A DNA stretch of 64,000 bases from Hyphomicrobiales bacterium (GTDB taxonomy: Bacteria; Pseudomonadota; Alphaproteobacteria; Rhizobiales; Rhizobiaceae): positions 1 through 64,000 of the forward strand of contig UCEU01000036.1 of the NCBI GenBank assembly GCA_900471485.1. Reading direction: 5' to 3'. A model generated the notes under the pieces. It had not been told where the DNA came from, ran no database searches, and was given only the letters and a program-made list of their open reading frames with translations. Positions 25,050 to 32,727 of this stretch are shown piece after piece (position 1 is the stretch's first letter; each line of letters opens with the position of its first letter). Position numbers and translations under genes: made by a program.

Positions 25050-26321
25050 TTATCTCATCGCAAGTCCGGCGGTGACCTTGATCAGATCGCCGGGCTGCAG
25101 CGCCGTGTTCTCCTGAACCGGAAGCTCCTTCGGCTTGCCATCCACTTCACGAATGATCGAATAGGAAACGCTGGCCACACCATTGGCTGTATCGAAGCGC
25201 GCGGCGTCCGTGGACTGCGTGAGTGCTTCCGACATCAGCGAGTTGCTGGTCGCGAGCTTCAGGTTGAGCTCGTCGATCTGCGCGTCGGTGTTCTGCGCCT
25301 CCTGGGCAAGCTGGGCGTCCCAGTCGTTGCGGAGCGTGATTTCGTCCTGGTTGGCCTTGCTGATGTCCTGCTTGGCTTTCAGGGAATTGGTATCGATATC
25401 GAGAAGCGTGGCTTCCAGATCGGCGGCGCGCTGCTCGGCCGACATCTTGCGGGCACTGAGCGCGAGGCCTTTTTCGGCCAGATCCTCGACCTTGTCGCGG
25501 TCGGCGGTGGCGAGTTCCAGCTGCCGGGTCTGCGTCTCGGTCTTCTTGGCGAGCGTCTGGACTTCGTTCTGCAGAAGCTGCCGGAGATCATCCAGCGCCT
25601 GCAGCTGCAGCGTCAGCCGCTTCTTGCGCGTGGTGAGAAGAGATGTCTCGCTCGCCAGCAGCACCTTGGCCTCGGGATGGCCCTCGAGTTCCTTCGGCAT
25701 CTCGATCGTATCCTGCCCTGCCGTTTCGGCACGCAGCCGGGCCTGCTTCACCAGCAGGCGGGCGCGATCGGCCATGTAGACCACGGCATCGCCCTTGGCA
25801 TTGATGAAATCGCGGGCGAAGCGCTGGCCGGAATCGGCGCGGCGCAGACCGCCCGCCAGGCTCACGGCCTTCATGACTGTCAGGTTCGGGGCGAACGGAA
25901 ACTCGCCCGGCTTTTCGACGTCACCGGAAAGATAGACGGGGCGGAACTCCGCCAGTTCGACCGAGGCAGACGGCCGGTCCTTCAGGGCAAATTGCTTCTG
26001 CAGGGCCGCACCGATCTCCTGGGCGATCGCATCCGTAGTCTTTCCGGATGCCGACATATCACCGACGAACGGTAGGGAAATGCTTCCGGAAGGGCCGACC
26101 GTGTAGTCCCCACTGACGACAGACCAGTCGCGGATCGTTCCATCCGCGGTCTGCCATTCGGCAACCCTGATCCTCAGCTTGTCCATGATGCCGAGATGAT
26201 ATTCATCCGCACTGGCCAGGCATGAGGAAACCAGAAAGGCACCCAGCCCGGCTGTCAGAAGTAGACCGGAGCGCAGGGTACCGGAGTGTCCGGTAATGCC
26301 TTTTTTCAAGCGTCTTTCCAT
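25050..26321 (-). CDS. exoF: Polysaccharide export protein ExoF (Wza-like)
   Basis: 423 aa from the ATG at 26321, essentially the length of S. meliloti ExoF; a longer frame would run toward exoY. It has an N-terminal signal or lipoprotein-like segment (LLLTAGLGAFLVSSCLA), so Cys in VSSC may be lipidated. This is followed by a Poly_export domain (YHLGIMDKLRIRVAEW to VELAEF), a SLBB-like domain (PVYLSGDVEKPGEFPF), a long coiled coil (about 210-355) and a C-terminal SLBB-like LQPGDLIKVTAGL. It acts in the envelope to secrete succinoglycan together with ExoP and ExoQ. exoY lies 76 bp upstream. Confidence 0.9.
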   Translation of the reverse strand: MERRLKKGITGHSGTLRSGLLLTAGLGAFLVSSCLASADEYHLGIMDKLRIRVAEWQTADGTIRDWSVVSGDYTVGPSGSISLPFVGDMSASGKTTDAIAQEIGAALQKQFALKDRPSASVELAEFRPVYLSGDVEKPGEFPFAPNLTVMKAVSLAGGLRRADSGQRFARDFINAKGDAVVYMADRARLLVKQARLRAETAGQDTIEMPKELEGHPEAKVLLASETSLLTTRKKRLTLQLQALDDLRQLLQNEVQTLAKKTETQTRQLELATADRDKVEDLAEKGLALSARKMSAEQRAADLEATLLDIDTNSLKAKQDISKANQDEITLRNDWDAQLAQEAQNTDAQIDELNLKLATSNSLMSEALTQSTDAARFDTANGVASVSYSIIREVDGKPKELPVQENTALQPGDLIKVTAGLAMR

Positions 26322-26397
26322 ACACAGTTCCCCGTGTGTTTGCACGACAAGCCACGAGGTGTGCCGCGCTGTTAGTCTTTGGGCTTTAGATCGCGGC

Positions 26398-27078
26398 CTA
26401 GTAGCTGCCACGCTGCGCGCACACCGCGGGAATGGTGCGTGCGATGATCACCACGTCACGAGCAAGCGACCAGTTTTCGACATAGTGCGTGTCGAAGGCG
26501 ACGCGTGCTGCGTAGGAGACGTCATTACGTCCGCTGATCTGCCACAGGCCGGTCAGGCCAGGGCGCGATTGCAGATAGTAGACGGCCGAGTTCTCGTACA
26601 TTTCAAGTTCGTCTTGAACGACGGGACGCGGACCGACGACGCTCATTTCGCCGCGGATGATGTTGAAGAGCTGGGGAAGCTCATCAAGGCTCAGTTTGCG
26701 CAGAACGGCACCAACCGCAGTGACCCGGGGGTCGTCCTGCAGCTTGCGCGTTGCACGCCATTCTTCCATGGCCTTCGGGTTGTTGCGCAGGTGTTCCTGC
26801 AAAACCTTGTCGCCATTGGTCACCATTGTCCGAAACTTCAGGCAACGGAATTCCTGGCCGTTATGGCCGACGCGACGATGCCCATAGAAGGCCGGACCCT
26901 TGTCCGAAAGCTTCACAAGCAGCATCACCATCAGAAAAATCGGGCTCAGGAAGATGAGACCGATGCAGGCAGCCGATACGTCGAATGCCCGTTTCGCGAT
27001 CCCGCCTGTGGGCGGAAACACGCTCTCATGAACTTCGCCATAGAATGGCGAACTGTCCGATCTCGTCGCAGACTTCAT
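26398..27078 (-). CDS. exoY: Undecaprenyl-phosphate galactose phosphotransferase ExoY
   Basis: 226 aa, the same length as S. meliloti ExoY and recognisable end to end, from MKSATRSDSSPF to IPAVCAQRGSY. It is a bacterial sugar transferase (initiating phosphoglycosyltransferase) with one membrane segment (FDVSAACIGLIFLSPIFLMVMLLVKL), then the catalytic GHRRVGHNGQEFRCLKFRTM and KLSLDELPQLFNIIRGEMSVVGPRP. It transfers galactose-1-phosphate to undecaprenyl phosphate, the first step of succinoglycan synthesis, and is the target of ExoX. GGAG lies upstream of the ATG. It heads exoYFQZ and is preceded by a long AT-rich control region. Confidence 0.95.
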   Translation of the reverse strand: MKSATRSDSSPFYGEVHESVFPPTGGIAKRAFDVSAACIGLIFLSPIFLMVMLLVKLSDKGPAFYGHRRVGHNGQEFRCLKFRTMVTNGDKVLQEHLRNNPKAMEEWRATRKLQDDPRVTAVGAVLRKLSLDELPQLFNIIRGEMSVVGPRPVVQDELEMYENSAVYYLQSRPGLTGLWQISGRNDVSYAARVAFDTHYVENWSLARDVVIIARTIPAVCAQRGSY

Positions 27079-27847
27079 AGAGGTAACTCCACTTATGTTT
27101 GCCGTTTGGTCGGGTAGTCCCAGGACGCTTAGCTAGCGCTGACGAGTTTGGAGTGTATGAGCGGATTTTGTTTTTTTAAGCCACATTTTAAAAAACGTTC
27201 GTTTCACACCCGGTTTTGTGTGCGCCGTTCAACTTTTTTGTTTTTAAGGGAATCCTCAAGTAACTGTAAGATACTTCGATACTATTGAAATGAACTATAA
27301 GCCCTTCAATAGAACCCCCGAAAACTATTGGGACACCCAAAGACACCTAAGTTTAAGTTGTCCCCGCACCCCTTCCTTAATTCATGGGTTGCACGCTGAG
27401 GTGTTAAACCGGACCGTTTTTGTATTTCCAGCACTACCATTTATTGCATTGCAACATGCTTTTTGCGGCGCACCTGCGAACCGTTTGAAATTAAAACTTT
27501 GTAATAAAAGTTGAACGTACAACCTGGCGGAAGCACCCTGCGCCAGCGTGAATGTGGCATCAAGGAGAGCGTGTATTGTCAAATTTGACACAACTATTGA
27601 TGGACAGCACAATTTTAAGCATCTTCCGCGAAAGCCCCGCACCCTGCCCGACACGTGGCATTTTTACCAATGCACGGAAGAAACCTTTAAGATCGGGCCT
27701 GTAGTACCGTCGTGATCGACGCAAAAAACGTTAAGTGAGCTTCTGTTGATCCACGAACTCCTGTAAAACGTAAGTATGGAAGGATCCTGGTGGAACGTTC
27801 GTATTCGGTGAGTGTTCATTGAATGAAGTTCCGATGGGGAGGCACGT
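27079..27847. promoter_or_regulatory. AT-rich exoY-exoX divergent control region
   Basis: 769 bp without a credible gene. The part 27140-27330 is strikingly AT-rich with T runs, unlike the GC-rich genes around it. In S. meliloti this intergenic region carries the exoX and exoY promoters and is controlled by the zinc-finger regulator MucR; the base composition here suits a Ros/MucR-type protein, but I cannot point to a defined box. It contains the perfect palindrome at 27577-27590 and a CTGGCG/CGCCAG pair near 27531-27553. GGGGAGG just before 27848 is the exoX ribosome site. Confidence 0.6.
27577..27590. promoter_or_regulatory. Perfect palindrome TGTCAAATTTGACA
   Basis: 14-bp perfect dyad with no spacer, 258 bp upstream of exoX and about 500 bp upstream of exoY. 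It looks like the binding site of a dimeric regulator. The regulator is unknown. Confidence 0.45.
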
Positions 27848-28120
27848 ATGTATGCACCTCGCGTATTCGTAAGCATGTTGGGCGCGCTGGCGGTTTTTGC
27901 TGTCGCGACCTATTGGTTGAGCGGTTCCTTCTCCGGAACTGTCCTCAAGACGGTGATCTGCGCCGTGATTCTACAGCTCGGCTACTTCGGTGGCGTCCTC
28001 TATCTTGTCTGGAAGGAATCGCGCAGCCGCAGCACGAATCAGACCGTTGCTGCCCGCAGCGATGACGCCGAGAAACTGGCGCATACGCCGTTCAAGGGCA
28101 CCGAGCACCTGAACCACTGA
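27848..28120 (+). CDS. exoX: Exopolysaccharide production repressor ExoX
   Basis: 90 aa membrane protein. The N terminus MYAPRVFVSMLGALAVFAVATYWL is that of ExoX proteins. It has two membrane helices (about 8-26 and 33-53) followed by a basic/acidic cytosolic tail. In S. meliloti and R. leguminosarum (PsiA/ExoX) it lowers exopolysaccharide synthesis post-transcriptionally, depending on the ratio to ExoY. A strong GGGGAGG site lies 5 nt before the ATG. It is divergent from exoY, as in S. meliloti. Confidence 0.9.
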   Translation: MYAPRVFVSMLGALAVFAVATYWLSGSFSGTVLKTVICAVILQLGYFGGVLYLVWKESRSRSTNQTVAARSDDAEKLAHTPFKGTEHLNH

Positions 28121-28128
28121 AGGTTCAG
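28109..28128 (+). other. Hairpin spanning the exoX stop codon
   Basis: CTGAACC/GGTTCAG, 7-bp arms with a 6-nt loop that includes the TGA stop. There is no T run, so it is not a standard terminator; it may stabilise the exoX 3' end. The following 127 bp before exoU show only the exoU ribosome site GGAGGT. Confidence 0.3.
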
Positions 28129-28255
28129 GCAACCTCCGAGCCGAGCCCTGCGTCACCTGCCCCAAAACCCCGCACGTAACATCATGTGAAGGCTTCGCCG
28201 TTGTGCGCCGCGCTCTGACGTCCTAGGTCTTGGGACGAAACAACGGAGGTAGAGC

Positions 28256-29257
28256 GTGGCTCAGACAGCAAGCATATGCGTCATCATCGCTGCCAAGAAC
28301 GCGGCAGACACCATCGAAACCGCTGTGCGATCGGCCCTTCGGGAGCCTGAAGTGGCGGAAGTCGTCGTTGTCGATGATGGATCGAGCGACGGCACGGCAG
28401 AGGCAGCGGCCCGCGCCGACGACGCGACCGGCAGGCTGCGGATCGAACGGTTCGAGAAGAACCGCGGCCCCTCGGCTGCCCGCAATCATGCGATCGCGGT
28501 CTCCACGGCCCCCCTCATCGCCATTCTCGACGCGGACGATTTCTTCTTCGAGGGACGCTTCCAGCGGATGCTCGCCGAAGACGATTGGGAATTCGTGGCC
28601 GACAACATCGCCTTCGTCACCGCCGACACTGTCGAGCAGGCGCCGCAGCGGCTGGAGCAGTTCGCCGCCAGCCCCCTCTTCCTCGACCTCACCACCTTCG
28701 TCGACGGCAACATCTCCAAGCGCGGCGTGCGTCGCGGCGAGATCGGATTCCTCAAGCCCGTCATGCGCCGCGCCTTCCTCGACAGGCACCAGTTGCGCTA
28801 CCGCGAGGAAATGCGGCTCGGCGAGGATTACGACCTCTACATCCGGGCGCTGGCGCAGGGCGCGCGCTACAAGGTCATCCATAGCTGTGGGTACGGAGCG
28901 GTCGTGCGCGGCAATTCCCTGAGCGGCAGCCACCGCACCGAGGATCTCCGCCGTCTCTATGAGGCTGACCGCGCGCTTCTCGCGAGCGTGAAGCTGAAGC
29001 CGGAGGCTGCCGACGCCATTCGCCGCCACGAGCGGCACGTGCGCGGCAAGTACGAGCTCCGACGTTTCCTCGACATCAAGGCCGAGCAGGGCGCGGGTGC
29101 GGCGATCGGCTATGTCGCCAGCCACCCGCTGGCCTTCCCGGCGATTGCCGGCGGCATTCTCATGGACAAGACCGAGGGCCTTCGCAATCCCGGCGGCGTT
29201 TCCGTCACCGCGCAGGGCGACGGCTTGCGCTACCTTCTGACCAATCCAGCGAAGTAG
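28256..29257 (+). CDS. exoU: Succinoglycan glycosyltransferase ExoU (GT2)
   Basis: 333 aa with a GTG start preceded by GGAGGT at good spacing. It is a GT-A fold family 2 transferase: ICVIIAAKNAADTIETAV, VVVDDGSSDGT (first Asp pair) and LIAILDADDFF (DxD metal site). The acceptor region is REEMRLGEDYDLYIRAL, with the ED catalytic base motif. In S. meliloti ExoU adds the fifth glucose (beta-1,6) to the lipid-linked repeat. It converges on exoW with 3 bp between stops; exoV (pyruvyltransferase), which sits between exoU and exoW in S. meliloti, is absent. Confidence 0.88.
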   Translation: MAQTASICVIIAAKNAADTIETAVRSALREPEVAEVVVVDDGSSDGTAEAAARADDATGRLRIERFEKNRGPSAARNHAIAVSTAPLIAILDADDFFFEGRFQRMLAEDDWEFVADNIAFVTADTVEQAPQRLEQFAASPLFLDLTTFVDGNISKRGVRRGEIGFLKPVMRRAFLDRHQLRYREEMRLGEDYDLYIRALAQGARYKVIHSCGYGAVVRGNSLSGSHRTEDLRRLYEADRALLASVKLKPEAADAIRRHERHVRGKYELRRFLDIKAEQGAGAAIGYVASHPLAFPAIAGGILMDKTEGLRNPGGVSVTAQGDGLRYLLTNPAK

Positions 29258-29260
29258 CGA

Positions 29261-30220
29261 CTACCTCGCGATCTTCCCGGCTGCGAGCTGCACCACGCTC
29301 TGAAGCAGCCGGGGATCCTGCATCACCCAGCGCGTCAGCAGGCCGAAATCCGGCCGGCGCCCGTGCCGCAGCCGCTTGATCTGGCTCCAGATCGCCTGCT
29401 TGCGGGCGGTGTTCTTGTGCGTCTTGATGGTCTCGATCTCGCGCGGCCGCCGCGCGAAGCGGCTCTCCAGCCGATCAAGCGCCATCCAGGTGATGAACTG
29501 CTGCTTCAGGAATTCCGGCGAGGTGTTGTCGACGCCATGGAAGATGTTGATCCCCTCGCCGCGCACGGCACCGGCATCGCCGCAAAGCAGCACCTGCCTC
29601 GCGGCCAGCATGCAATCGCAGAAGAACAGCACGTCTTCCGCCGCAAGCCGCAGCGCCGCGTCGAAACGCACCTTGTCGATCAGCGGCCGGCCGATCACCA
29701 TGCAGGACATGTGCAGGAACGCCCAGTTCTCGATCATGATGCCGGCGATATCCGGCACGTCGAGCACCAGCGGCTTGTCCATCAGCCGCCGCGCGCCCTC
29801 GGCGCGCTCGAGCGAGGCGATGCCGAAGTGGTAGTCGAACTCCTCCCCGCCTTCGATCGACGCCCAATAGCAATCGCCGCCGAAGGCCTGCATGGCTTTA
29901 AGGGCGTTGGCGAGGTGATCGGGCGTCCAGAGATCGTCGGAATCGAGGAAGGCGGCGTATTGCGTCTCGGCCGGCACGTGATCGAGCCCGGTGTTCCTGG
30001 CGCCACCCGGCCCGGCATTCTGCTGGCGGATGACGGTGATCCGCGCCCGCTCCTCGCTGGAAAGCGGCGTCAGTTCGTCGTCGGGCGAATACGGCGACTG
30101 GTCGTCGACGACGACGATATCAAGATCCTGGAACGTCTGCGCGAAGATGGACGCCAAGGCGCGGCGAAGGATGCCGTCCTCGCGCTGGTAGAAGGGAATG
30201 ATGATCGTGAAGGTCGCCAT
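29261..30220 (-). CDS. exoW: Succinoglycan glycosyltransferase ExoW (GT2)
   Basis: 319 aa from the ATG at 30220 with AAGGAGA upstream. A longer frame adds 33 unlikely residues. It is family 2: FTIIIPFYQREDGILRRALASIFAQTF, VVVDDQSP, DxD in FLDSDDLWTPDH and the acceptor motif LRLAAEDVLFFCDCML. It aligns with ExoW over its whole length (GPGGARNTGLDHVPA, FLHMSCMVIGRPL, GAVRGEGINIFHGVDN). ExoW adds the sixth glucose (beta-1,3). exoT and exoI, expected between exoW and exoH, are missing. Confidence 0.92.
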   Translation of the reverse strand: MATFTIIIPFYQREDGILRRALASIFAQTFQDLDIVVVDDQSPYSPDDELTPLSSEERARITVIRQQNAGPGGARNTGLDHVPAETQYAAFLDSDDLWTPDHLANALKAMQAFGGDCYWASIEGGEEFDYHFGIASLERAEGARRLMDKPLVLDVPDIAGIMIENWAFLHMSCMVIGRPLIDKVRFDAALRLAAEDVLFFCDCMLAARQVLLCGDAGAVRGEGINIFHGVDNTSPEFLKQQFITWMALDRLESRFARRPREIETIKTHKNTARKQAIWSQIKRLRHGRRPDFGLLTRWVMQDPRLLQSVVQLAAGKIAR

Positions 30221-30762
30221 GCGCTCTCCTTGAGAAACTGATCGGAACTCGCCCGGCGCATCCGAGGATTGCGTGAATCGGGAGAGCGAGCTGTTGCGCC
30301 GCACAATGATGAGGCCCATTTGGACGGAAGTTTGTCAAAGCCTTACGACAATCATGAGGCGAGCAACTGTCTCGCAAAGACGCGGATTTTGCCGCGCCGC
30401 CGCATTTCAGCCATCATCTCCGACGCTTCCGGGCGCTGCAATCGGCAAAATCTTCACCAATCGACAGAAACTTTTGGTTGGCCGGATAAGGCCAAAATAG
30501 CTAAGCCGATGAATATCATCACATTATGAAACACGCTGCTGACAGGGGGATCAAGGCGTCTCCGCCGACGCCGCATACATAGGCCTTCCCATATCGATGC
30601 ATCGCATAGGTAGCGTCCCGTTACGGGACCGGCGATCACTTTTTGCTGCACCGCCATATTTTCTTCCGCGAAATCCGCCTAACTTATGCGTGCGGGCTCG
30701 AGTCTGCTCTGATTGAACCGGCTGTAACGGGAGGTGCGGCCCAAAAGGGGTGACTGAACAAC
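30221..30762. promoter_or_regulatory. exoW-exoH divergent control region
   Basis: 542 bp with no credible gene and no remnant of exoT or exoI that I can recognise in the frames. It must carry promoters for exoW and for the exoH-K-LA-M-O-P operon. It contains the perfect 15-bp palindrome at 30615-30629. In S. meliloti MucR also acts on exoH transcription; no specific site could be assigned here. Confidence 0.5.
30615..30629. promoter_or_regulatory. Perfect palindrome GTCCCGT-T-ACGGGAC upstream of exoH
   Basis: 7-bp arms around one central base, about 135 bp upstream of the exoH start. It is a candidate operator of the exoH operon; it could instead be a small hairpin, but it lacks a T tract. 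Confidence 0.45.
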
Positions 30763-31884
30763 GTGAATGTCGACGCAAACGTATCATCGCGGATCAACCT
30801 GATGCGCATTGTGCTCATTTCGGGCATCGTGTTCGTCCATATACCCTTCGGTGCCGCCGACAGTCCATTTGATGGAACCTACGGCGCTTTCGACTGGATA
30901 AGAGTCTTTCTCACGGAAGCGCTGTTTCGTGTCGGCGTGCCGTGCCTGAGCGCGATCTCAGGATTCCTGTTGTTCCGCAACGGGCTGGAGAACTTCGACT
31001 ATCTGAAGACCGTCCGCACCAAGTCCCAGACCGTGCTGCTGCCCTTCCTGCTGTGGAATGCCGCGTTCTTCCTGACGATCATCGTCGCCTCGACCATCGG
31101 CCTCGGCGAAGGCTACCTGCCCGACCCGTGGCATGCCTCGCTGCGCGAGTTCGTGAACCAGATGTTCGGCATCGGCGACTTTCCAGTCAACGTGCCGCTC
31201 TATTTCCTGCGCGATCTCTTCGTCTGCATCCTGCTCTCGCCGATCCTTGCCTGGCTCGTCAGCCGCGCGCCGCTGATCACGCTCGCAACGCTGCTGGTCA
31301 TCGCGATGGTCCCGGAGATGTCGATCTACGTGGTGCTCAAGCGCTCCATCCTCTTCAGCTTCGCCTTCGGCATCTATGTCGGTCTCTACAAGATCGACAT
31401 CAAGGCCCTCGATCGCTTCGCGCCTCTTGGCGTAGCCCTTCTTCTGGCCGCCTCGGCCGTGCTCGCCACGGTGATCTACATGACAGGTCCGGATCTGCCG
31501 GATTGGGTCCAGCTCTTCCGCAACACGCTGGCGATCATCGGCGCGGCCGGCTTCTGGCTGCTTTCCGCCCCGCTGATCCAGACCAGCCTCGGCCAGCGGC
31601 TGTCCAAGACTGGCAGCCTCAGCTTCTGGATCTTCTGCGCCCACTATCCGCTCCTGATCGCTCTCTGGATCGTATGGGGCAAGGCGCACGTCGCCTTCTA
31701 TCCGCTCTTCTTCATTCTTGCCCTGGCACTGCTGTTCCCGATCCTTGTCGTGACGAATAGCCTGTGCCGCGCGGCAGCCCCTCGCCTCTACGCGATCCTG
31801 ACGGGCGGCCGCACCAGGAAGACGCCGGCAAGCCCGACGTCCTCAGGCAAGATTTCCCCGCAATTCGCTTCACAGCAAAGGTAA
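30763..31884 (+). CDS. exoH: Succinoglycan succinyltransferase ExoH (acyltransferase 3)
   Basis: 373 aa polytopic membrane protein with about 10 helices. Characteristic stretches are INLMRIVLISGIVFVHIPFG (His of VFVHIP conserved), ALFRVGVPCLSAISGFLLF, PLYFLRDLFVCILLSPIL and LSFWIFCAHYPLLI. These match ExoH, which adds the succinyl group that makes the polymer cleavable by ExoK and active in symbiosis. The start is GTG at 30763; the purine-rich AAAAGGGG is rather far (about 15 nt), so the exact start is open. It is followed by exoK after 4 bp. Confidence 0.9.
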   Translation: MNVDANVSSRINLMRIVLISGIVFVHIPFGAADSPFDGTYGAFDWIRVFLTEALFRVGVPCLSAISGFLLFRNGLENFDYLKTVRTKSQTVLLPFLLWNAAFFLTIIVASTIGLGEGYLPDPWHASLREFVNQMFGIGDFPVNVPLYFLRDLFVCILLSPILAWLVSRAPLITLATLLVIAMVPEMSIYVVLKRSILFSFAFGIYVGLYKIDIKALDRFAPLGVALLLAASAVLATVIYMTGPDLPDWVQLFRNTLAIIGAAGFWLLSAPLIQTSLGQRLSKTGSLSFWIFCAHYPLLIALWIVWGKAHVAFYPLFFILALALLFPILVVTNSLCRAAAPRLYAILTGGRTRKTPASPTSSGKISPQFASQQR

Positions 31885-31888
31885 CACC

Positions 31889-32683
31889 ATGACGACCCAA
31901 ATCGCCCATGCGCGAAAACTTTGCCAGGCCTTGAGCTTCTTCGGCCTGATGACCCTTGCAGCCGGTTCCGCCGCCGCCCAGCAGGCTGGCGGCGCTTCCT
32001 TCGTCGACAACTTCGACAAGATCGACCGCTCTTTCTGGTATGTCTCCGACGGCTGGAACAATGGCGACCACCAGAACTGCACCTGGTCGAACAAGCAGGT
32101 AAAGATCAACGATGGCCAGCTGACGCTCGGCTTCGCCGAGGGCAAGTCCAAGGACCGCGACTATCAATGCGGCGAGATCCAGACCAAGAAGCGCTTCGGC
32201 TACGGCACCTACGAGGCCCGCGTGAAGGCAGCCACCGGCTCCGGCCTCAACTCGGCCTTCTTCACCTACATCGGCCCAGCTGACAAGCAGAAGCACGACG
32301 AGATCGACTTCGAGGTTCTCGGCAAGAACACCGGCCAGGTTCAGGTCAACCAGTACATCCAGGCCAAGGGCGGCAACGAGAAGCTCGTCTCCGTCGGCGG
32401 CAAGGCCGATGACGGTTTCAACGACTACGCCTTCGTCTGGGAAAAGGACCGCCTGCGCTACTACCTCAACGGCAAGCTGGTGCAGGAAGTGACCGATCCC
32501 TCGAAGATCCCCACCGCGCAGCAGAAGATCTTCTTCAGCCTCTGGGGAACCGACAAGCTCTCCGACTGGATGGGCCGTTTCTCCTATGCCGGACCGACCA
32601 CGCTCACCGTCGACCGCGTCGCCTTCACGGCGCTCGGTGACAAGTGCCAGTTCCCGGAATCGATTGCTTGCACACTGAACTGA
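31889..32683 (+). CDS. exoK: Secreted endo-beta-glycanase ExoK (GH16)
   Basis: 264 aa with a signal peptide ending near GSAAAQQA (about 30-33). The GH16 catalytic motif HDEIDFEVLG carries the nucleophile and acid/base glutamates (E-I-D-F-E). Lichenase-like features include NNGDHQNCTWS, CGEIQTKKRFGYGTYEARVKAA and FFSLWGTDK. ExoK cleaves nascent succinylated succinoglycan to low-molecular-weight forms, extracellularly. It is AAAGG-led, 4 bp after exoH and 44 bp before exoL. Confidence 0.93.
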   Translation: MTTQIAHARKLCQALSFFGLMTLAAGSAAAQQAGGASFVDNFDKIDRSFWYVSDGWNNGDHQNCTWSNKQVKINDGQLTLGFAEGKSKDRDYQCGEIQTKKRFGYGTYEARVKAATGSGLNSAFFTYIGPADKQKHDEIDFEVLGKNTGQVQVNQYIQAKGGNEKLVSVGGKADDGFNDYAFVWEKDRLRYYLNGKLVQEVTDPSKIPTAQQKIFFSLWGTDKLSDWMGRFSYAGPTTLTVDRVAFTALGDKCQFPESIACTLN

Positions 32684-32727
32684 ACGGGCATGGGCCCGCA
32701 ATGAACTCGGTCAAACAAGGTGCATCG

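Noticed and set aside
27290..27514. Short open frame in the exoY-exoX intergenic region
   Set aside because: It lies in an AT-rich control region, with no ribosome site and no protein-like pattern.
30320..30762. Remnant of exoT or exoI between exoW and exoH
   Set aside because: No frame on either strand shows flippase-like helices or nuclease-like sequence; only short, unstructured frames were seen.
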